64,000 nucleotides of DNA from Nocardia jejuensis NBRC 103114 (GCF_001613145.1 NZ_BDBU01000005.1:124001-188000), one strand, 5' to 3'; positions 35,889 to 45,582 are shown, counted from the stretch's first letter. The notes: a model not told the origin generated them from the letters alone. Numbers and translations are program-made.

Positions 35889-37535
35889 ATGGCCTCGGTT
35901 CTGGACTCGGCGCAGCGACGGGTGACGCACACTCTCGAGACCGTGAAGGGTCTGCGGCGGCTGCGCGAACTGGGACTGACCGACCCCCGCGATCCGATGG
36001 GCACGGTGCGAACTGCCTTGGAGGGCAGGGTTTTCGGGCCGCCCGCCACCGCGATCCGCCGCGCCGCCCGACTGTGGCCGGACCGGCCGGGACTGGCCGA
36101 CGAACGCGGCGAACTCACCTATCGCGAACTCGACGAGCGGTCGAACGCGCTGGCGCGCGGCCTACAGCGGATGGGTGTCAAACCGGGCACGGTGGTCGGT
36201 GTGCTGGCCCGCGACCATCGCGGATTGCTATTGACCATGGTCGCGCTCGGCAAGCTGGGCGCTCGCCTGGCGCTGATGAACACCGGCTTCGCCAAGCCGC
36301 AATTCGCGGCCGTGTGCGAGCGGGAGAACGTGAAGGCCGTCCTGCACGACAGCGAGTTCCTCGGACTCCTGGACGCCCTGCCCGCGGATCTGCCCCGCGT
36401 ACTCACCTGGGTCGACGAGGGCACCGAGATCCCGGACGGCACAACGACTCTCGACGATCTGATCGCCGCGAACACGAAGACCCCGCTGCCCGCACCGAAG
36501 AAGCCGGGCGGATTCATCATCCTCACCAGCGGCACCACCGGCCTGCCCAAGGGCGCACCGCGCGACAAGACCGGGCCGCTGTCCACGGTGCAGATGGTCG
36601 ATCGCATCGACTTCCCGCAGCTCGGCACGATGGTCATCGTCTCGCCGATCTTCCACTCCACCGGCTTCGGCACCTGGTTGGCCAGCACCGCGTTCGGCAA
36701 CAAGACCGTCGTGGCGCGCCGCTTCGACGCGGAGCAGACGCTGCGCCTGATCGCCGAGCACGGCGCGCAGATGCTGATCGCGGTGCCGACCATGCTGCAT
36801 CGAATGGTGGAGCTGGATCCCGCGATTCGCGAGAAGTACGACACCTCCTCGCTGAAGGGGATCGTCATCGCGGGCTCGGCGCTCTCGCCCGAGCTGAGCA
36901 TCCGCACCGCCGAGGCCTTCGGACCGGTGCTGTACAACCTGTACGGCTCCACCGAGTGCGCGGTGGCCACCGTGGCCCGCCCCGAGGATCTGGCCATCGC
37001 GCCCGGCACCGCGGGTCGCTCCCCCACCACGTGCGAGGTGGTGCTGTTCGACGACGACGGCAAGCGCATCCTGGCCAAGAACGTGCGGGGCCGGATCTTC
37101 ATCCGCTCGGGCGCGCCGTTCAAGGGCTACACCGACGGCCGCCACAAACAGATCATCGACGGCTATATGTCCAGCGGCGATGTGGGCCATTTCGATGACA
37201 GCGGACTGCTTTTCGTCGACGGCCGCGATGACGACATGATCGTGTCCGGCGGGGAGAACGTCTTCCCCCAAGAGGTCGAGAACCTGCTGCTCGAGCGTCC
37301 CGACATCTTCGACGCCGCGGTGGTCGGGGTGGACGATGTGGAGTTCGGAAAGCGTCTGCGCGCCTTCGTGGTTCCCGAACCCGGCCACACCCTCGACCCG
37401 GCCGAGATCAAGGCGTACGTGAAGGGCAATCTGGCCCGGTACAAGGTGCCGCGCGACGTGTTCTTCCTCGATGATCTGCCTCGCAACGCGACGGGCAAAC
37501 TCCTGCGCAAGGTTCTCCTGGACTACCCGGGCTGA
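35889..37535 (+). CDS. Long-chain acyl-CoA ligase (FadD type), first copy
   Basis: The 548-aa adenylate-forming enzyme activates fatty acids to acyl-CoA. It shows the P-loop motif ILTSGTTGLPKGAPR, the A5 motif YGSTECAVATVA, the A7-A8 hinge SGDVGHFDDSGLLFVDGRDDD and the catalytic Lys in RNATGKLLRK. An N-terminal extension of about 70 residues precedes the fold. ATG 35889 follows GGAGG. It is about 60% alike by eye to the next gene, suggesting a tandem duplication. Closest in style are mycobacterial FadD2/FadD12. Confidence 0.93.
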   Translation: MASVLDSAQRRVTHTLETVKGLRRLRELGLTDPRDPMGTVRTALEGRVFGPPATAIRRAARLWPDRPGLADERGELTYRELDERSNALARGLQRMGVKPGTVVGVLARDHRGLLLTMVALGKLGARLALMNTGFAKPQFAAVCERENVKAVLHDSEFLGLLDALPADLPRVLTWVDEGTEIPDGTTTLDDLIAANTKTPLPAPKKPGGFIILTSGTTGLPKGAPRDKTGPLSTVQMVDRIDFPQLGTMVIVSPIFHSTGFGTWLASTAFGNKTVVARRFDAEQTLRLIAEHGAQMLIAVPTMLHRMVELDPAIREKYDTSSLKGIVIAGSALSPELSIRTAEAFGPVLYNLYGSTECAVATVARPEDLAIAPGTAGRSPTTCEVVLFDDDGKRILAKNVRGRIFIRSGAPFKGYTDGRHKQIIDGYMSSGDVGHFDDSGLLFVDGRDDDMIVSGGENVFPQEVENLLLERPDIFDAAVVGVDDVEFGKRLRAFVVPEPGHTLDPAEIKAYVKGNLARYKVPRDVFFLDDLPRNATGKLLRKVLLDYPG

Positions 37536-37793
37536 GTGCCGCAGCCCCATGTCAACGGCTCGAGTCCCGCACTCGCTGCCGCCGCGGGCACGGGTCCGGA
37601 GGCTCTACCAGCGACACTGTGGCAATTCTGCGATCTACCCCACGACCTGGGAACTCTATACGCTACCGCCGGTCACAGAGACCTCGGCCACACCACCGCG
37701 CCCCCTGCTTGCTAGGGTTGGCACCGCACTGGATCTCGAGGTTGCGGTCCGAGCGCCGACTCGTCCGGCGGGGGATCGCGGAAGGTTGTACCC

Positions 37794-39455
37794 ATGTCAC
37801 TTGCCCTTCCATCGGCAGGCACGGTTCTTCGCAAAGCGGGCGATACGGCGCTCAGCGTCAATGCCATGGTCCGAGGGGGACTCTTCAATCCGCTGCGCCC
37901 GGATCAGGCGCTGCGCTCGGCCGTCAACGTGCTCAAGTTCGGCCCGTTCGCGGGTGCGGTCGTGCACGCGGCCAAGACCAATCCGAAGGCCCCCGCGATC
38001 GTCGACGAACGCGGTGAGCTGACCTTCGAGCAGCTGGACAAGCAGTCCAGCGCCTTCGCTCGCGGCCTGGCCGCGCAGGGCCTGGGCCCCGGCGACGTGA
38101 TCGGTGTGCTGGCCCGTGACCACCGCGGCATGGTGCTGAGCCTGGTCGCCGCCGGCAAGCTGGGCCTGCGCGCGGTGCTGATGAACACCGGTTTCGCCAA
38201 GCCGCAGTTCGCCGACGTGTCCACCCGCGAGAAGGTCAAGGCGGTGCTGCACGACAGCGAGTTCTTCGACCTGATGAGTGCGATTCCGGCCGAGATCCCG
38301 CGCATCCTGACCTGGGTGGACGAGAAGGACAACGCCGATCCCTCGATCCCGACCATCGAGTCGCTGGCGGCCGGGCAGTCCACCGCGCCCGTCGCTCCGC
38401 CGGAGAAGCCGGGCGGCATGGTCATCCTGACCAGTGGCACGACCGGAACCCCCAAGGGCGCGCCGCGCGACAAGGTCAGCCCGTTCATCACCGCGCAGTT
38501 CCTGGACCGGATTCCGACGCCGCGCAACAGCACCGTCGTGATGGCCGCGCCGATCTTCCACGCCACGGGCCTGTCGCAGTTCACGCTGTCGATCGCGCTG
38601 GGCAATCGAGTCGTGTTGCAGCAGCGCCGTTTCGACCCGGAGCACACCCTGGCGAACATTCAGAAGTACCGCGCGCAGGGCCTGACCGTGGTGCCGACCA
38701 TGCTGCAGCGCATCCTGGATCTGCCTGCCGAGACCCTCGCGAAGTACCAGCCGGGTGAGACCCTGCGCGTGCTGTTCGCCGCCGGTTCGGCCATCCCGCC
38801 GGACGTGGTCACCCGCACGCTCGACTACTTCGGCGACAGCCTCTACAACGTGTACGGCTCCACCGAATGCGCCGTCATGACCGTGGCCACGCCGGCCGAG
38901 CTGCGCAAGGCGCCGACCACCGCGGGCAAGGCGCCGGTCGGCATCCGCGTCGCGCTGTACGACGAGAACCGCAAGCGCATCACCGCGCCGAACGTGACCG
39001 GCACGATCTTCATCGAGAACGGCCACTCCTTCAAGACCTACACCGACGGTCGCACCAAGGAGAACGTGGACGGGCTCATGTCCAGTGGCGATGTCGGGCA
39101 CTTCGACGCCGACGGTCTGCTGTTCATCGACGGCCGCGATGACGACATGATCATCTCCGGCGGCGAGAACGTCTTCCCGCAGGAGGTCGAGCACCTGATC
39201 TCCAACCGGCCCGATGTGCTCGAGGCCGCGGTCGTCGGTGTCGAGGACCGGGATTTCGGAACGCGCCTGCGCGCCATCGTGGTTCCCGGCCCCGAGTCCA
39301 AGCGGGACGTGCAGGAGATCAAGGACTTCGTGAAGGACAACCTGGCCCGGTACAAGGTGCCGCGCGAGGTGATCTTCCTCGACGAGCTGCCCCGCAATGC
39401 CACCGGGAAGCTGCTGCGCAAGCCGCTCATCGAAATGTCGGTTCCCACCGAATAA
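37794..39455 (+). CDS. Long-chain acyl-CoA ligase (FadD type), second copy
   Basis: The 553-aa paralogue of the preceding ligase has ILTSGTTGTPKGAPRD, YGSTECAVMTVA, SGDVGHFDADGLLFIDGRDD and RNATGKLLRKPL. It has its own promoter-sized gap (258 bases) and ribosome site (GGAAGG). Retention of all catalytic motifs in both copies suggests different substrate ranges or expression rather than decay. Confidence 0.93.
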   Translation: MSLALPSAGTVLRKAGDTALSVNAMVRGGLFNPLRPDQALRSAVNVLKFGPFAGAVVHAAKTNPKAPAIVDERGELTFEQLDKQSSAFARGLAAQGLGPGDVIGVLARDHRGMVLSLVAAGKLGLRAVLMNTGFAKPQFADVSTREKVKAVLHDSEFFDLMSAIPAEIPRILTWVDEKDNADPSIPTIESLAAGQSTAPVAPPEKPGGMVILTSGTTGTPKGAPRDKVSPFITAQFLDRIPTPRNSTVVMAAPIFHATGLSQFTLSIALGNRVVLQQRRFDPEHTLANIQKYRAQGLTVVPTMLQRILDLPAETLAKYQPGETLRVLFAAGSAIPPDVVTRTLDYFGDSLYNVYGSTECAVMTVATPAELRKAPTTAGKAPVGIRVALYDENRKRITAPNVTGTIFIENGHSFKTYTDGRTKENVDGLMSSGDVGHFDADGLLFIDGRDDDMIISGGENVFPQEVEHLISNRPDVLEAAVVGVEDRDFGTRLRAIVVPGPESKRDVQEIKDFVKDNLARYKVPREVIFLDELPRNATGKLLRKPLIEMSVPTE

Positions 39456-39518
39456 TTCCAGCTGGAATTGGGTTGTGCGGCCGTTATTCGGGTCGCACAC
39501 CTCGGCTATCATCAGCGC

Positions 39519-40094
39519 GTGAGTTTTCTGTCCGGCCGGTCCACGGCGCAATCCCGCAGTGATGCTGCGGTATTGCGTGGTGGATCGGCCGGACTGCTTT
39601 CCGGGGCGCTCGCGGTGGCCGCGCACGGATTCATCTCGGGGGCCGCGCCCCTGGAATCGGGTCCGCTGACGCTGCTCGTACTCGCCTCGGCGACGATCGG
39701 CGCGTTGGTCACCGGGGTCGGCGTGCTGCGCACGACCTGGCTCGGGTTGGTCACGGCCCTGGTCTGCGGGCAATTGCTCGGGCACTTCGCCATGATGTGG
39801 GGTTCGCCGGGCAGCAGCCATATGCATCATCACCAGGCGTCGATGTGGAGTCCGGCCATGCTGGCGGCGCACATCACCGCGGCGGTGGTCGCGGCCGTGA
39901 TGATCCTCGGCGCCGAGGCCGCCTATCGGATCGGCACCACGGTGCTGTCCTGGGCATTGCCCGCATTGATCGCACTTCCGGTCCGGTCCGGGCCGCCCGC
40001 GTTGCCGATCCGGCATCGTGATCGCGTCGTGCTGCGGGTTTTCGCCGCCGATGCGCTGCACACTCGCGGGCCGCCCGCTCTCGTTCGAGGCTGA
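39519..40094 (+). CDS. Integral membrane protein with His-rich loop
   Basis: The 191-aa protein has five hydrophobic helices and a histidine/methionine-rich loop (SHMHHHQASMWSPAM), suggesting metal contact. The GTG start is at 39519. It lies upstream of a PepSY-domain protein. Such pairs are common in actinobacteria and are linked to copper or iron handling; that role is inference. Confidence 0.72.
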   Translation: MSFLSGRSTAQSRSDAAVLRGGSAGLLSGALAVAAHGFISGAAPLESGPLTLLVLASATIGALVTGVGVLRTTWLGLVTALVCGQLLGHFAMMWGSPGSSHMHHHQASMWSPAMLAAHITAAVVAAVMILGAEAAYRIGTTVLSWALPALIALPVRSGPPALPIRHRDRVVLRVFAADALHTRGPPALVRG

Positions 40095-40320
40095 CTTCTT
40101 CCTTTCACCCGGCACATGGTCGTTCGCGGCCGTGTGTGCTCGCCCTATGCCCCTGCGCACCGTGAGGGGTTCCGGCATACGCGAAAAGCGCGCTGCCCGG
40201 TGTGAGTGCCGCATACCTCTGCGCGCTCCGCCGAGCGTCGTCGTGGCGTCTGCCGAAACAGCGCACCGAACAATTCGGTAGGCGACGGCACGGGTTCCTC
40301 GAACATCGGAAAGACCGCTC

Positions 40321-41811
40321 GTGACAATCACTGAACGCGGTGCCGGTACGGCACCGCCGCCCTCCCCTACCATTTCCACGGAACCGGCTTCGGAGCCCGA
40401 ATCCGCGCCGCAATCCACCAAACGCACCGTGGGCAATGCCTTTCAGGCGCTCATGCTGCGACTGCATTTCTATGCCGGTGTCTTCGTCGCACCGTTCATT
40501 CTGATCGCGGCCGTCACCGGTGCGCTCTACGCCGTCGCCCCGACGCTGGAGACGTTCACCGATCGCGCTCTGCTGCACACCGATTCGACCGGCCCGGCCA
40601 AGCCGATCTCGGAGCAGGTCGCCGCGGGCGTGGCGCGGGAGCCGAAGCTGGCGCTGGCCGCCGTGGCTCCCGGGCAGAACGCGGGCGACACCACCCGCGT
40701 CATCTTCACCGATCCGTCCCTCGGAGAGTCCGAGCGCCGGGCGGTGTTCATCGATCCGGTGACCGCGCAGCCCGTGGGCGACAGCGTGATCTACGGCAGT
40801 TCCGGGGCTTTGCCGACTCGCACCTGGATCGACCAACTGCATCGGGATCTGCATCTCGGCGATGTCGGTCGCTACTACAGCGAGATCGCGGCCTCCTGGC
40901 TGTGGCTGATCGGCCTGGCCGGGCTGGTGCTGTGGATTCGACGGATTCGCGCGCGGCGCGACAAGCGGTCCGCGGGCTGGCTGCTGCGGCCCGACCGTTC
41001 ACGTCCGCGTGCGCGGACGATGAATTGGCATGCGGCGGTGGGTGTCTGGATTCTTCCGGTGATCCTGCTGCTGTCGGCCACCGGTATGACGTGGTCCAAA
41101 TACGCGGGCGAGAACGTCACCAAGCTGCGCGAGGAGATGAGCTGGACCACGCCCGCGGTCAGCGCCAAGCTGCCGGGTGCGACGGGTCCGGCCATGCCCG
41201 CCACGGGTGACCATGCCGGACACGGCGGATCCGCACCCACCGCGTCTCCGGCCGCCGACAAGGCGAAACTGGTCGACACCGTGTACGGGGTGGCGCGCGC
41301 CAACGGGCTGGAAGGTCCGCTGGAGATCAGCATTCCGGCCAAGGACGGTGCGGCCTTCGTCGCGCAGGAATTGCGGCGGCCCAATGTCTTCACTCGCGAT
41401 GCGATCGCGGTGGACGGCACCACCGGCAATGTGACCGACCTGCTGCGGTATTCGGACTGGCCGTTGATGGCCAAGCTGACCAATTGGGGCATTCAGTTCC
41501 ATATGGGCCTGCTGTTCGGCCTGCTCAATCAGTTGCTGCTGCTGGTCATCATGATCGGACTGGGCACCGTGATCGTGCGCGGTTATCTGATGTGGTGGCG
41601 TCGCCGCCCGACCAAGGAGACGAAATTCGCGGCCGGTAAGGCGCCGCGTCGCGGTGCGCTGCGGCAGACGCCGCTGACGGTTCTGCTGCCGTTCGCGGTG
41701 GCCGCCGTGGTAGTCGGCTGGTTCGCGCCGATGATCGGCTATCCGCTGCTCGCGTTCCTGATCGCGGATGTGCTGGTGGGCTTGGCGGCTCGCCGCCGCG
41801 CCACCGCCTGA
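40321..41811 (+). CDS. PepSY-associated membrane protein
   Basis: The 496-aa protein has four membrane helices. It shows the PepSY_TM pattern: LRLHFYAGVFVAPFILIAAV, WIDQLHRDLHLGDVGRYYSE, NWHAAVGVWILPVILLLSAT, and IQFHMGLLFGLLNQLLLLVI. A His-rich external loop (GDHAGHGGSAP) lies between. It has a GTG start. Related proteins are often encoded with metal-uptake or reductase genes. It probably acts with the preceding His-rich membrane protein. Confidence 0.9.
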   Translation: MTITERGAGTAPPPSPTISTEPASEPESAPQSTKRTVGNAFQALMLRLHFYAGVFVAPFILIAAVTGALYAVAPTLETFTDRALLHTDSTGPAKPISEQVAAGVAREPKLALAAVAPGQNAGDTTRVIFTDPSLGESERRAVFIDPVTAQPVGDSVIYGSSGALPTRTWIDQLHRDLHLGDVGRYYSEIAASWLWLIGLAGLVLWIRRIRARRDKRSAGWLLRPDRSRPRARTMNWHAAVGVWILPVILLLSATGMTWSKYAGENVTKLREEMSWTTPAVSAKLPGATGPAMPATGDHAGHGGSAPTASPAADKAKLVDTVYGVARANGLEGPLEISIPAKDGAAFVAQELRRPNVFTRDAIAVDGTTGNVTDLLRYSDWPLMAKLTNWGIQFHMGLLFGLLNQLLLLVIMIGLGTVIVRGYLMWWRRRPTKETKFAAGKAPRRGALRQTPLTVLLPFAVAAVVVGWFAPMIGYPLLAFLIADVLVGLAARRRATA

Positions 41812-41945
41812 TCTCGAATCCCACCGAGCGGCACGGCCTTCCGGTCGCGCCGCTGGATCTCTGCACCCTTTTCCGGATCCCATGCGCGGGATCCCCCACG
41901 CCGTGCGGAAACCCTGATCCGCACCGACGCTTAGGAATTCACCTG

Positions 41946-42647
41946 ATGAAGCTCTCCACGTTCGCCATGTCCGCAGCCGTCATGTCGAGCGCGCTCGCCG
42001 TCTCCGCCGGGACCGCGCACGCCGGCCCCGCTCAGGACGCGGGCGCCATCAACTTCACCTCCACCAACACCGAAACCCAGACCATCATCCGGACCGATGC
42101 CGGTTCCATGCTCGTCGAAGACGGTGTGTTCAAGGTGAAGGCCGCCGACGGCACCACTGTCGCGGGCACCGAATTGTCCTTCCGCGTAGACGATTTCGTC
42201 TTCCCTGTCGCCGCCGACATCACCGACCGCACCGCGGTGCTCACCCCGCAGTTCGACCTGGCCCACGCGGCCTACCAGCCGGTGGCACTCCCCTTCGAGA
42301 ACTCCGCCCCCTGGAAGTCCGAATACGACCGCGAACAGGCCGCCTGGAGCCGCATGACCAGCACCATCGGCATGGGCGCGACCATCGGCACCCTGGTCGG
42401 CGGCCTCGGCGGCGCAGCCGTCGGCTGCCTCCTCGGCGGCGCCACCCTCGCCACCGTCACCGGCGCCCTCACCGCCATGTTCGGCGCCCTCGGCGGCGCG
42501 GTCCTCGGCTGCATCGTGGGCATGAGCGTCATCGGCTTCCTCGGCACGGTCGCCGGCCAAATCCTCGTCACCGCCCCCGTAGCCATCCTCGCCGCCGCCC
42601 AATACTTCACCACCATCAACCAGCCCTTCGTGGCCCCGGCGAAGTAA
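41946..42647 (+). CDS. Secreted protein with C-terminal Gly-rich hydrophobic domain
   Basis: The 233-aa protein has a signal peptide (MKLSTFAMSAAVMSSALAVS, cleavage after AHA). Its beta-rich middle domain of about 75 residues (TIIRTDAGSMLVEDGVFKVK) resembles the DUF8020-type domain of Nocardia exported proteins. The C-terminal part is a long Gly/Ala-rich hydrophobic stretch with two cysteines, possibly membrane-inserting. The family name is from memory and tentative. Confidence 0.72.
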   Translation: MKLSTFAMSAAVMSSALAVSAGTAHAGPAQDAGAINFTSTNTETQTIIRTDAGSMLVEDGVFKVKAADGTTVAGTELSFRVDDFVFPVAADITDRTAVLTPQFDLAHAAYQPVALPFENSAPWKSEYDREQAAWSRMTSTIGMGATIGTLVGGLGGAAVGCLLGGATLATVTGALTAMFGALGGAVLGCIVGMSVIGFLGTVAGQILVTAPVAILAAAQYFTTINQPFVAPAK

Positions 42648-42652
42648 TCCCA

Positions 42653-42687
42653 AGGCCTCCCGTCCGATCAACCCAGGCGGGAGGCCT
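42653..42687 (+). terminator. Terminator after the secreted-protein gene
   Basis: aggcctcccg and cgggaggcct form a perfect 10-base stem with a 15-base loop directly after the stop codon. Confidence 0.8.
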
Positions 42688-42732
42688 GTTCCGCCTGTGG
42701 ATACTCGGACGGATCGATGCAGCTCCTCGACA

Positions 42733-43146
42733 TCACATCGAATGTGTGATCCGCAGCGGAGTCAACTCCTCCCACTCCCCCTGAGAGCTCCGAGGTGCGT
42801 CATACGAGCTTGCAGAAACTCGAGTGCTGCTCAGCGCGGGCGACTGTACCGAGGTGTCGTATCGGGTCAACAGCTCGGGCAGATTGAACATCTCCGCGTA
42901 TATCTTCGTGGCAGCCTCCTGCGCATTGCCTCTGGCTGTTTCATGACACTGCGAAATGGCCTTCGCTAGCCGAGCAGGTTCCACGGTCATCGCCGCCACT
43001 GCGATCCGAAGTTCAGTGATCTTCCCATTGATATCGCTTTCCACGACCACCGCGCCGCCTGGCGTCTCGCCGCGGCCTCGAACCTCGGCAATGGCCCGTT
43101 GAATTCGAGAGTTACGCTCAGCGATCTGTTCTCGATCAGTAACCAT
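42733..43146 (-). CDS. YbaB/EbfC-like protein at the end of the WXG100 toxin operon
   Basis: The 137-aa protein has an N-terminal coiled helix (MVTDREQIAERNSRIQRAIA) and GGAVVVESDINGKITELRIA, like YbaB/EbfC DNA-binding or WXG100-associated proteins. The C-terminal tail is Ser-rich and unstructured. ATG 43146 follows AAGAGG. Proteins of this fold often accompany type VII secretion cargo in Nocardia and Mycobacterium; their exact role is unknown. Confidence 0.68.
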   Translation of the reverse strand: MVTDREQIAERNSRIQRAIAEVRGRGETPGGAVVVESDINGKITELRIAVAAMTVEPARLAKAISQCHETARGNAQEAATKIYAEMFNLPELLTRYDTSVQSPALSSTRVSASSYDAPRSSQGEWEELTPLRITHSM

Positions 43147-43174
43147 ATCTAACCTCTTTTTTGTTACCAGTTCC

Positions 43175-43582
43175 CTACTGTCCCCATTTTGATCGAAGAT
43201 AAGAAAACAGCGGCCGCAGATCAGAAATTGCCTCTTCCGCGAAAACTGGATCCTCGACTCCAACAGCGTGATAAATCTTCTTGGCATCCGCGCCTGGCGA
43301 CTTTGCCACTTCATCCATCACTCGCTGGGGAAGAAGGACCCAATTTCGACCGGGTTTATCTATCGTCCATTTAACTTTGCCAGCGAAACTTGATACTGCA
43401 CTTCGAACCCACTCATCGAACCCTGGAGGCTCGGTCTTGTACCGCCAAATCATGTGAGGTGGCGTCCTTCGCGCACTGATGTCGTCATATCCGACGTCAA
43501 GGCCGAACCACTCGATATCTCCCATAATATCCAGCGTCCGCAACGCTTCCTCCGAAGGCTTTCCCCATTCGGAACGGGTCAT
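43175..43582 (-). CDS. Probable immunity protein for the adjacent toxin
   Basis: The 135-aa soluble protein shows no recognisable domain. Its ATG overlaps the toxin stop (ATGA), so it is translated with the toxin, as expected for an immunity gene. Base composition is lower in GC than the surroundings, like the toxin's C-terminal segment. Immunity function is inferred from position and coupling only. The frame also starts at 43594. Confidence 0.66.
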   Translation of the reverse strand: MTRSEWGKPSEEALRTLDIMGDIEWFGLDVGYDDISARRTPPHMIWRYKTEPPGFDEWVRSAVSSFAGKVKWTIDKPGRNWVLLPQRVMDEVAKSPGADAKKIYHAVGVEDPVFAEEAISDLRPLFSYLRSKWGQ

Positions 43583-44958
43583 TGGAACCACCATTTCAGG
43601 TCAGGATTCAGACTCTCTATCATACGATAGTAATCCCCCTTCGGAACCGGGGAGCTCGATACGAATGGATCGTACACATATCGACCATCCGTATAGACCT
43701 CATGATAGTAATAGTTCTCCGTTCGGGCGCCACCCTCTTCGAGAAGTTGCATCGTGGTGTATTTCCCTCCCCCGGGCTCGAATCTGATGACTCGCCCTTC
43801 GTCACCCGCGGTCCTCAACATTTTCTCGGCGATCTCCGAGCAGTCGACACCCTGCGGCGGAGGCTTGCTCAGGATGGAATCGAGCGCTGAATTGGGCGGG
43901 AAGTCTGGATTCGGCGACCTGAAATCGAGCAGACCACGCGGCGCCGCGGTCTCCGAAGCTGCAAGGGCTTCATCCCCGACAGTGGCGGCCTCGAGCGCAG
44001 CTACTTGATCCAGGCCGGTGCCCGTACCCACGAGAACGTTCTCTGCCTGAGCCGCCCCGGAGAGAAGTGCATCCATGTCTGCCGCGACGACGGCCTCGGT
44101 GATCTCTCGAGCAGTTGCGCCCACCTGCAACTCGATCAGGGCCAGTTGCGCCGGGGCGAGCATGACACCGATTCCCGCTGTGATCACATCAGCGAAGAGT
44201 GTGACCGCCAAGTGCACTGCGACAGCCACTTCGAGCGCGGTGATCGCGCTAATGATGAGCTTGCGCAATGCGTCGAGATGCTTCTTGTGGCCATCATCGC
44301 AGTAGCTGGCGAGCTGGCCCGCTGCGGTATGAAGCTTTCCCGCGGATCCACGGAGTACCGCCATATTTTCGAGCACATCACCCATTTCGGGCGAATCGAT
44401 GGCGAGTAGGGTCTTATTGACACCGTTGATGCACGACTCCGCACGCGCCACTGCATCGTGGGCGGCGAACGCACGCCAGCCATTTGCCGCGTTGCCGAGC
44501 TTGTCGGTGTCGCCGTCCGGGATGTGAACGTGGATCTTCTCCATCAAGGAAGCAACCGTGGATACCAATCCAGCACCGGGCCCACCTGCCGAGGGCGGCC
44601 CCAACCAGCAGAGTTCCGTCGGCACTTCCACGTCAGCCGGCTTGGCCGGCTCATCGCCCTTGCCGGGGTTCATATCAGCCCGATAGTTCGCCAAAGCATG
44701 GTTATGGCCGGCAACATTCAACAGACCCGCGAAGTGTTTCAGGGTGCGAGCAAGTTTCCGGCCGTCGTCGATAGCGTCAGTGGCCCGAGTGTCGTAGCTT
44801 GCGCCCCATTGCTTGGCGGCATCACTGGATCCCGACATGGACCCTGTATTTGATAGCGATTTTACGAGAACAGTAGTCGCAGCATCGATATCTACGCCGA
44901 GCTTCGCAAGTGTGGTAGCGGCGTTGTAGAACGTCTGCGGATCGATTGTGACAGCCAC
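43579..44958 (-). CDS. Type VII-linked polymorphic toxin, C-terminal papain-like domain
   Basis: The 459-aa protein has an N-terminal helical WXG100-like domain (FYNAATTLAKLGVDIDAATT, then AKQWGASYD), a long Ala-rich helical middle (240-310 hydrophobic) and a distinct C-terminal module after about residue 365. That module reads VDCSEIAEKMLRTAGDEGRV, then YYYHEVYTDGRYVYDPF. Cys373, His419 and Asp430 match the Cys-His-Asp triad of papain-fold toxins. The start is taken as GTG 44958, just after the upstream stop. The frame is open to 44994. Export by a type VII (ESX) system and toxicity to competitors are inferred. Confidence 0.75.
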   Translation of the reverse strand: MAVTIDPQTFYNAATTLAKLGVDIDAATTVLVKSLSNTGSMSGSSDAAKQWGASYDTRATDAIDDGRKLARTLKHFAGLLNVAGHNHALANYRADMNPGKGDEPAKPADVEVPTELCWLGPPSAGGPGAGLVSTVASLMEKIHVHIPDGDTDKLGNAANGWRAFAAHDAVARAESCINGVNKTLLAIDSPEMGDVLENMAVLRGSAGKLHTAAGQLASYCDDGHKKHLDALRKLIISAITALEVAVAVHLAVTLFADVITAGIGVMLAPAQLALIELQVGATAREITEAVVAADMDALLSGAAQAENVLVGTGTGLDQVAALEAATVGDEALAASETAAPRGLLDFRSPNPDFPPNSALDSILSKPPPQGVDCSEIAEKMLRTAGDEGRVIRFEPGGGKYTTMQLLEEGGARTENYYYHEVYTDGRYVYDPFVSSSPVPKGDYYRMIESLNPDLKWWFQ

Positions 44959-44962
44959 TGAA

Positions 44963-45262
44963 TCACTTACCGCCGAACATTCGAGTATTTGCACCGATGG
45001 CTGCGGTGTAGTGACCGTGAGCGTTTCGCGCCACTACGCCCATGTCGGTGACACCTTCCGCGAGTTCTTTTGCACCACTGAGCCATTCACTGTGCGCGTC
45101 CGCGTAGGCGACAGCTCCTGCACTGTCCCAGCTGCCAGAGCGCACGGCCGCGACCTTCCGATCCAGATCCGAGAGTTGGTCTCCGATAAAATTCGCGAGA
45201 TCCGACAGCCGAGTTACGATCGCGTCCAAGTCATTCAGATCTACTGAGAATTCCTCGCTCAC
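44963..45262 (-). CDS. WXG100 family protein
   Basis: The 99-aa helical hairpin protein has SGSWDSAGAVAYADAHSEW at its turn and no signal peptide, as in EsxA/EsxB-like type VII substrates. GTG 45262 overlaps the stop of the preceding WXG100 gene (GTGA). It probably pairs with that protein or with the toxin as an export partner. Confidence 0.82.
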   Translation of the reverse strand: MSEEFSVDLNDLDAIVTRLSDLANFIGDQLSDLDRKVAAVRSGSWDSAGAVAYADAHSEWLSGAKELAEGVTDMGVVARNAHGHYTAAIGANTRMFGGK

Positions 45263-45582
45263 AGCAGATCCAGGTTTGTAAATTTGTCGGCAGACAGTAA
45301 GTCTTGACCTACATAGGTTTGGGCCGTTACTCCCAGCTTGTCGGCCATGGTGGTGAGAGCATCGATGATGCGCTGCCCACCCTCGGAACACTCTCCCCAA
45401 CCAGCACCAAAGGAAGCAGCCGCTGAACCCGTCCATCGTCCAGTTGTCAGCGAATCGACGTCTTGCCCTACCGATTTAAGCGCCGACCGCAACGTTTCGG
45501 CTATATCCAATGCAGATTTTCCCAACGATTGAACATCCTCAGGAACGACGAAAACGCCTCCCGAGCCCCCCACTCCGCTCAT
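45259..45582 (-). CDS. WXG100 family protein, first gene of the toxin operon
   Basis: The 107-aa protein contains TTGRWTGSAAASFGAGWGEC, the W-x-G turn of WXG100 proteins, between two helices. It is the first gene of a five-gene minus-strand unit that runs to 42733. ATG 45582 is used; an upstream start at 45606 is possible. Confidence 0.84.
   Translation of the reverse strand: MSGVGGSGGVFVVPEDVQSLGKSALDIAETLRSALKSVGQDVDSLTTGRWTGSAAASFGAGWGECSEGGQRIIDALTTMADKLGVTAQTYVGQDLLSADKFTNLDLL

Noticed and set aside
37797..40436. 879-codon minus-strand frame over the second fadD
   Set aside because: Antisense artefact of high-GC coding DNA; the plus strand carries a complete acyl-CoA ligase.
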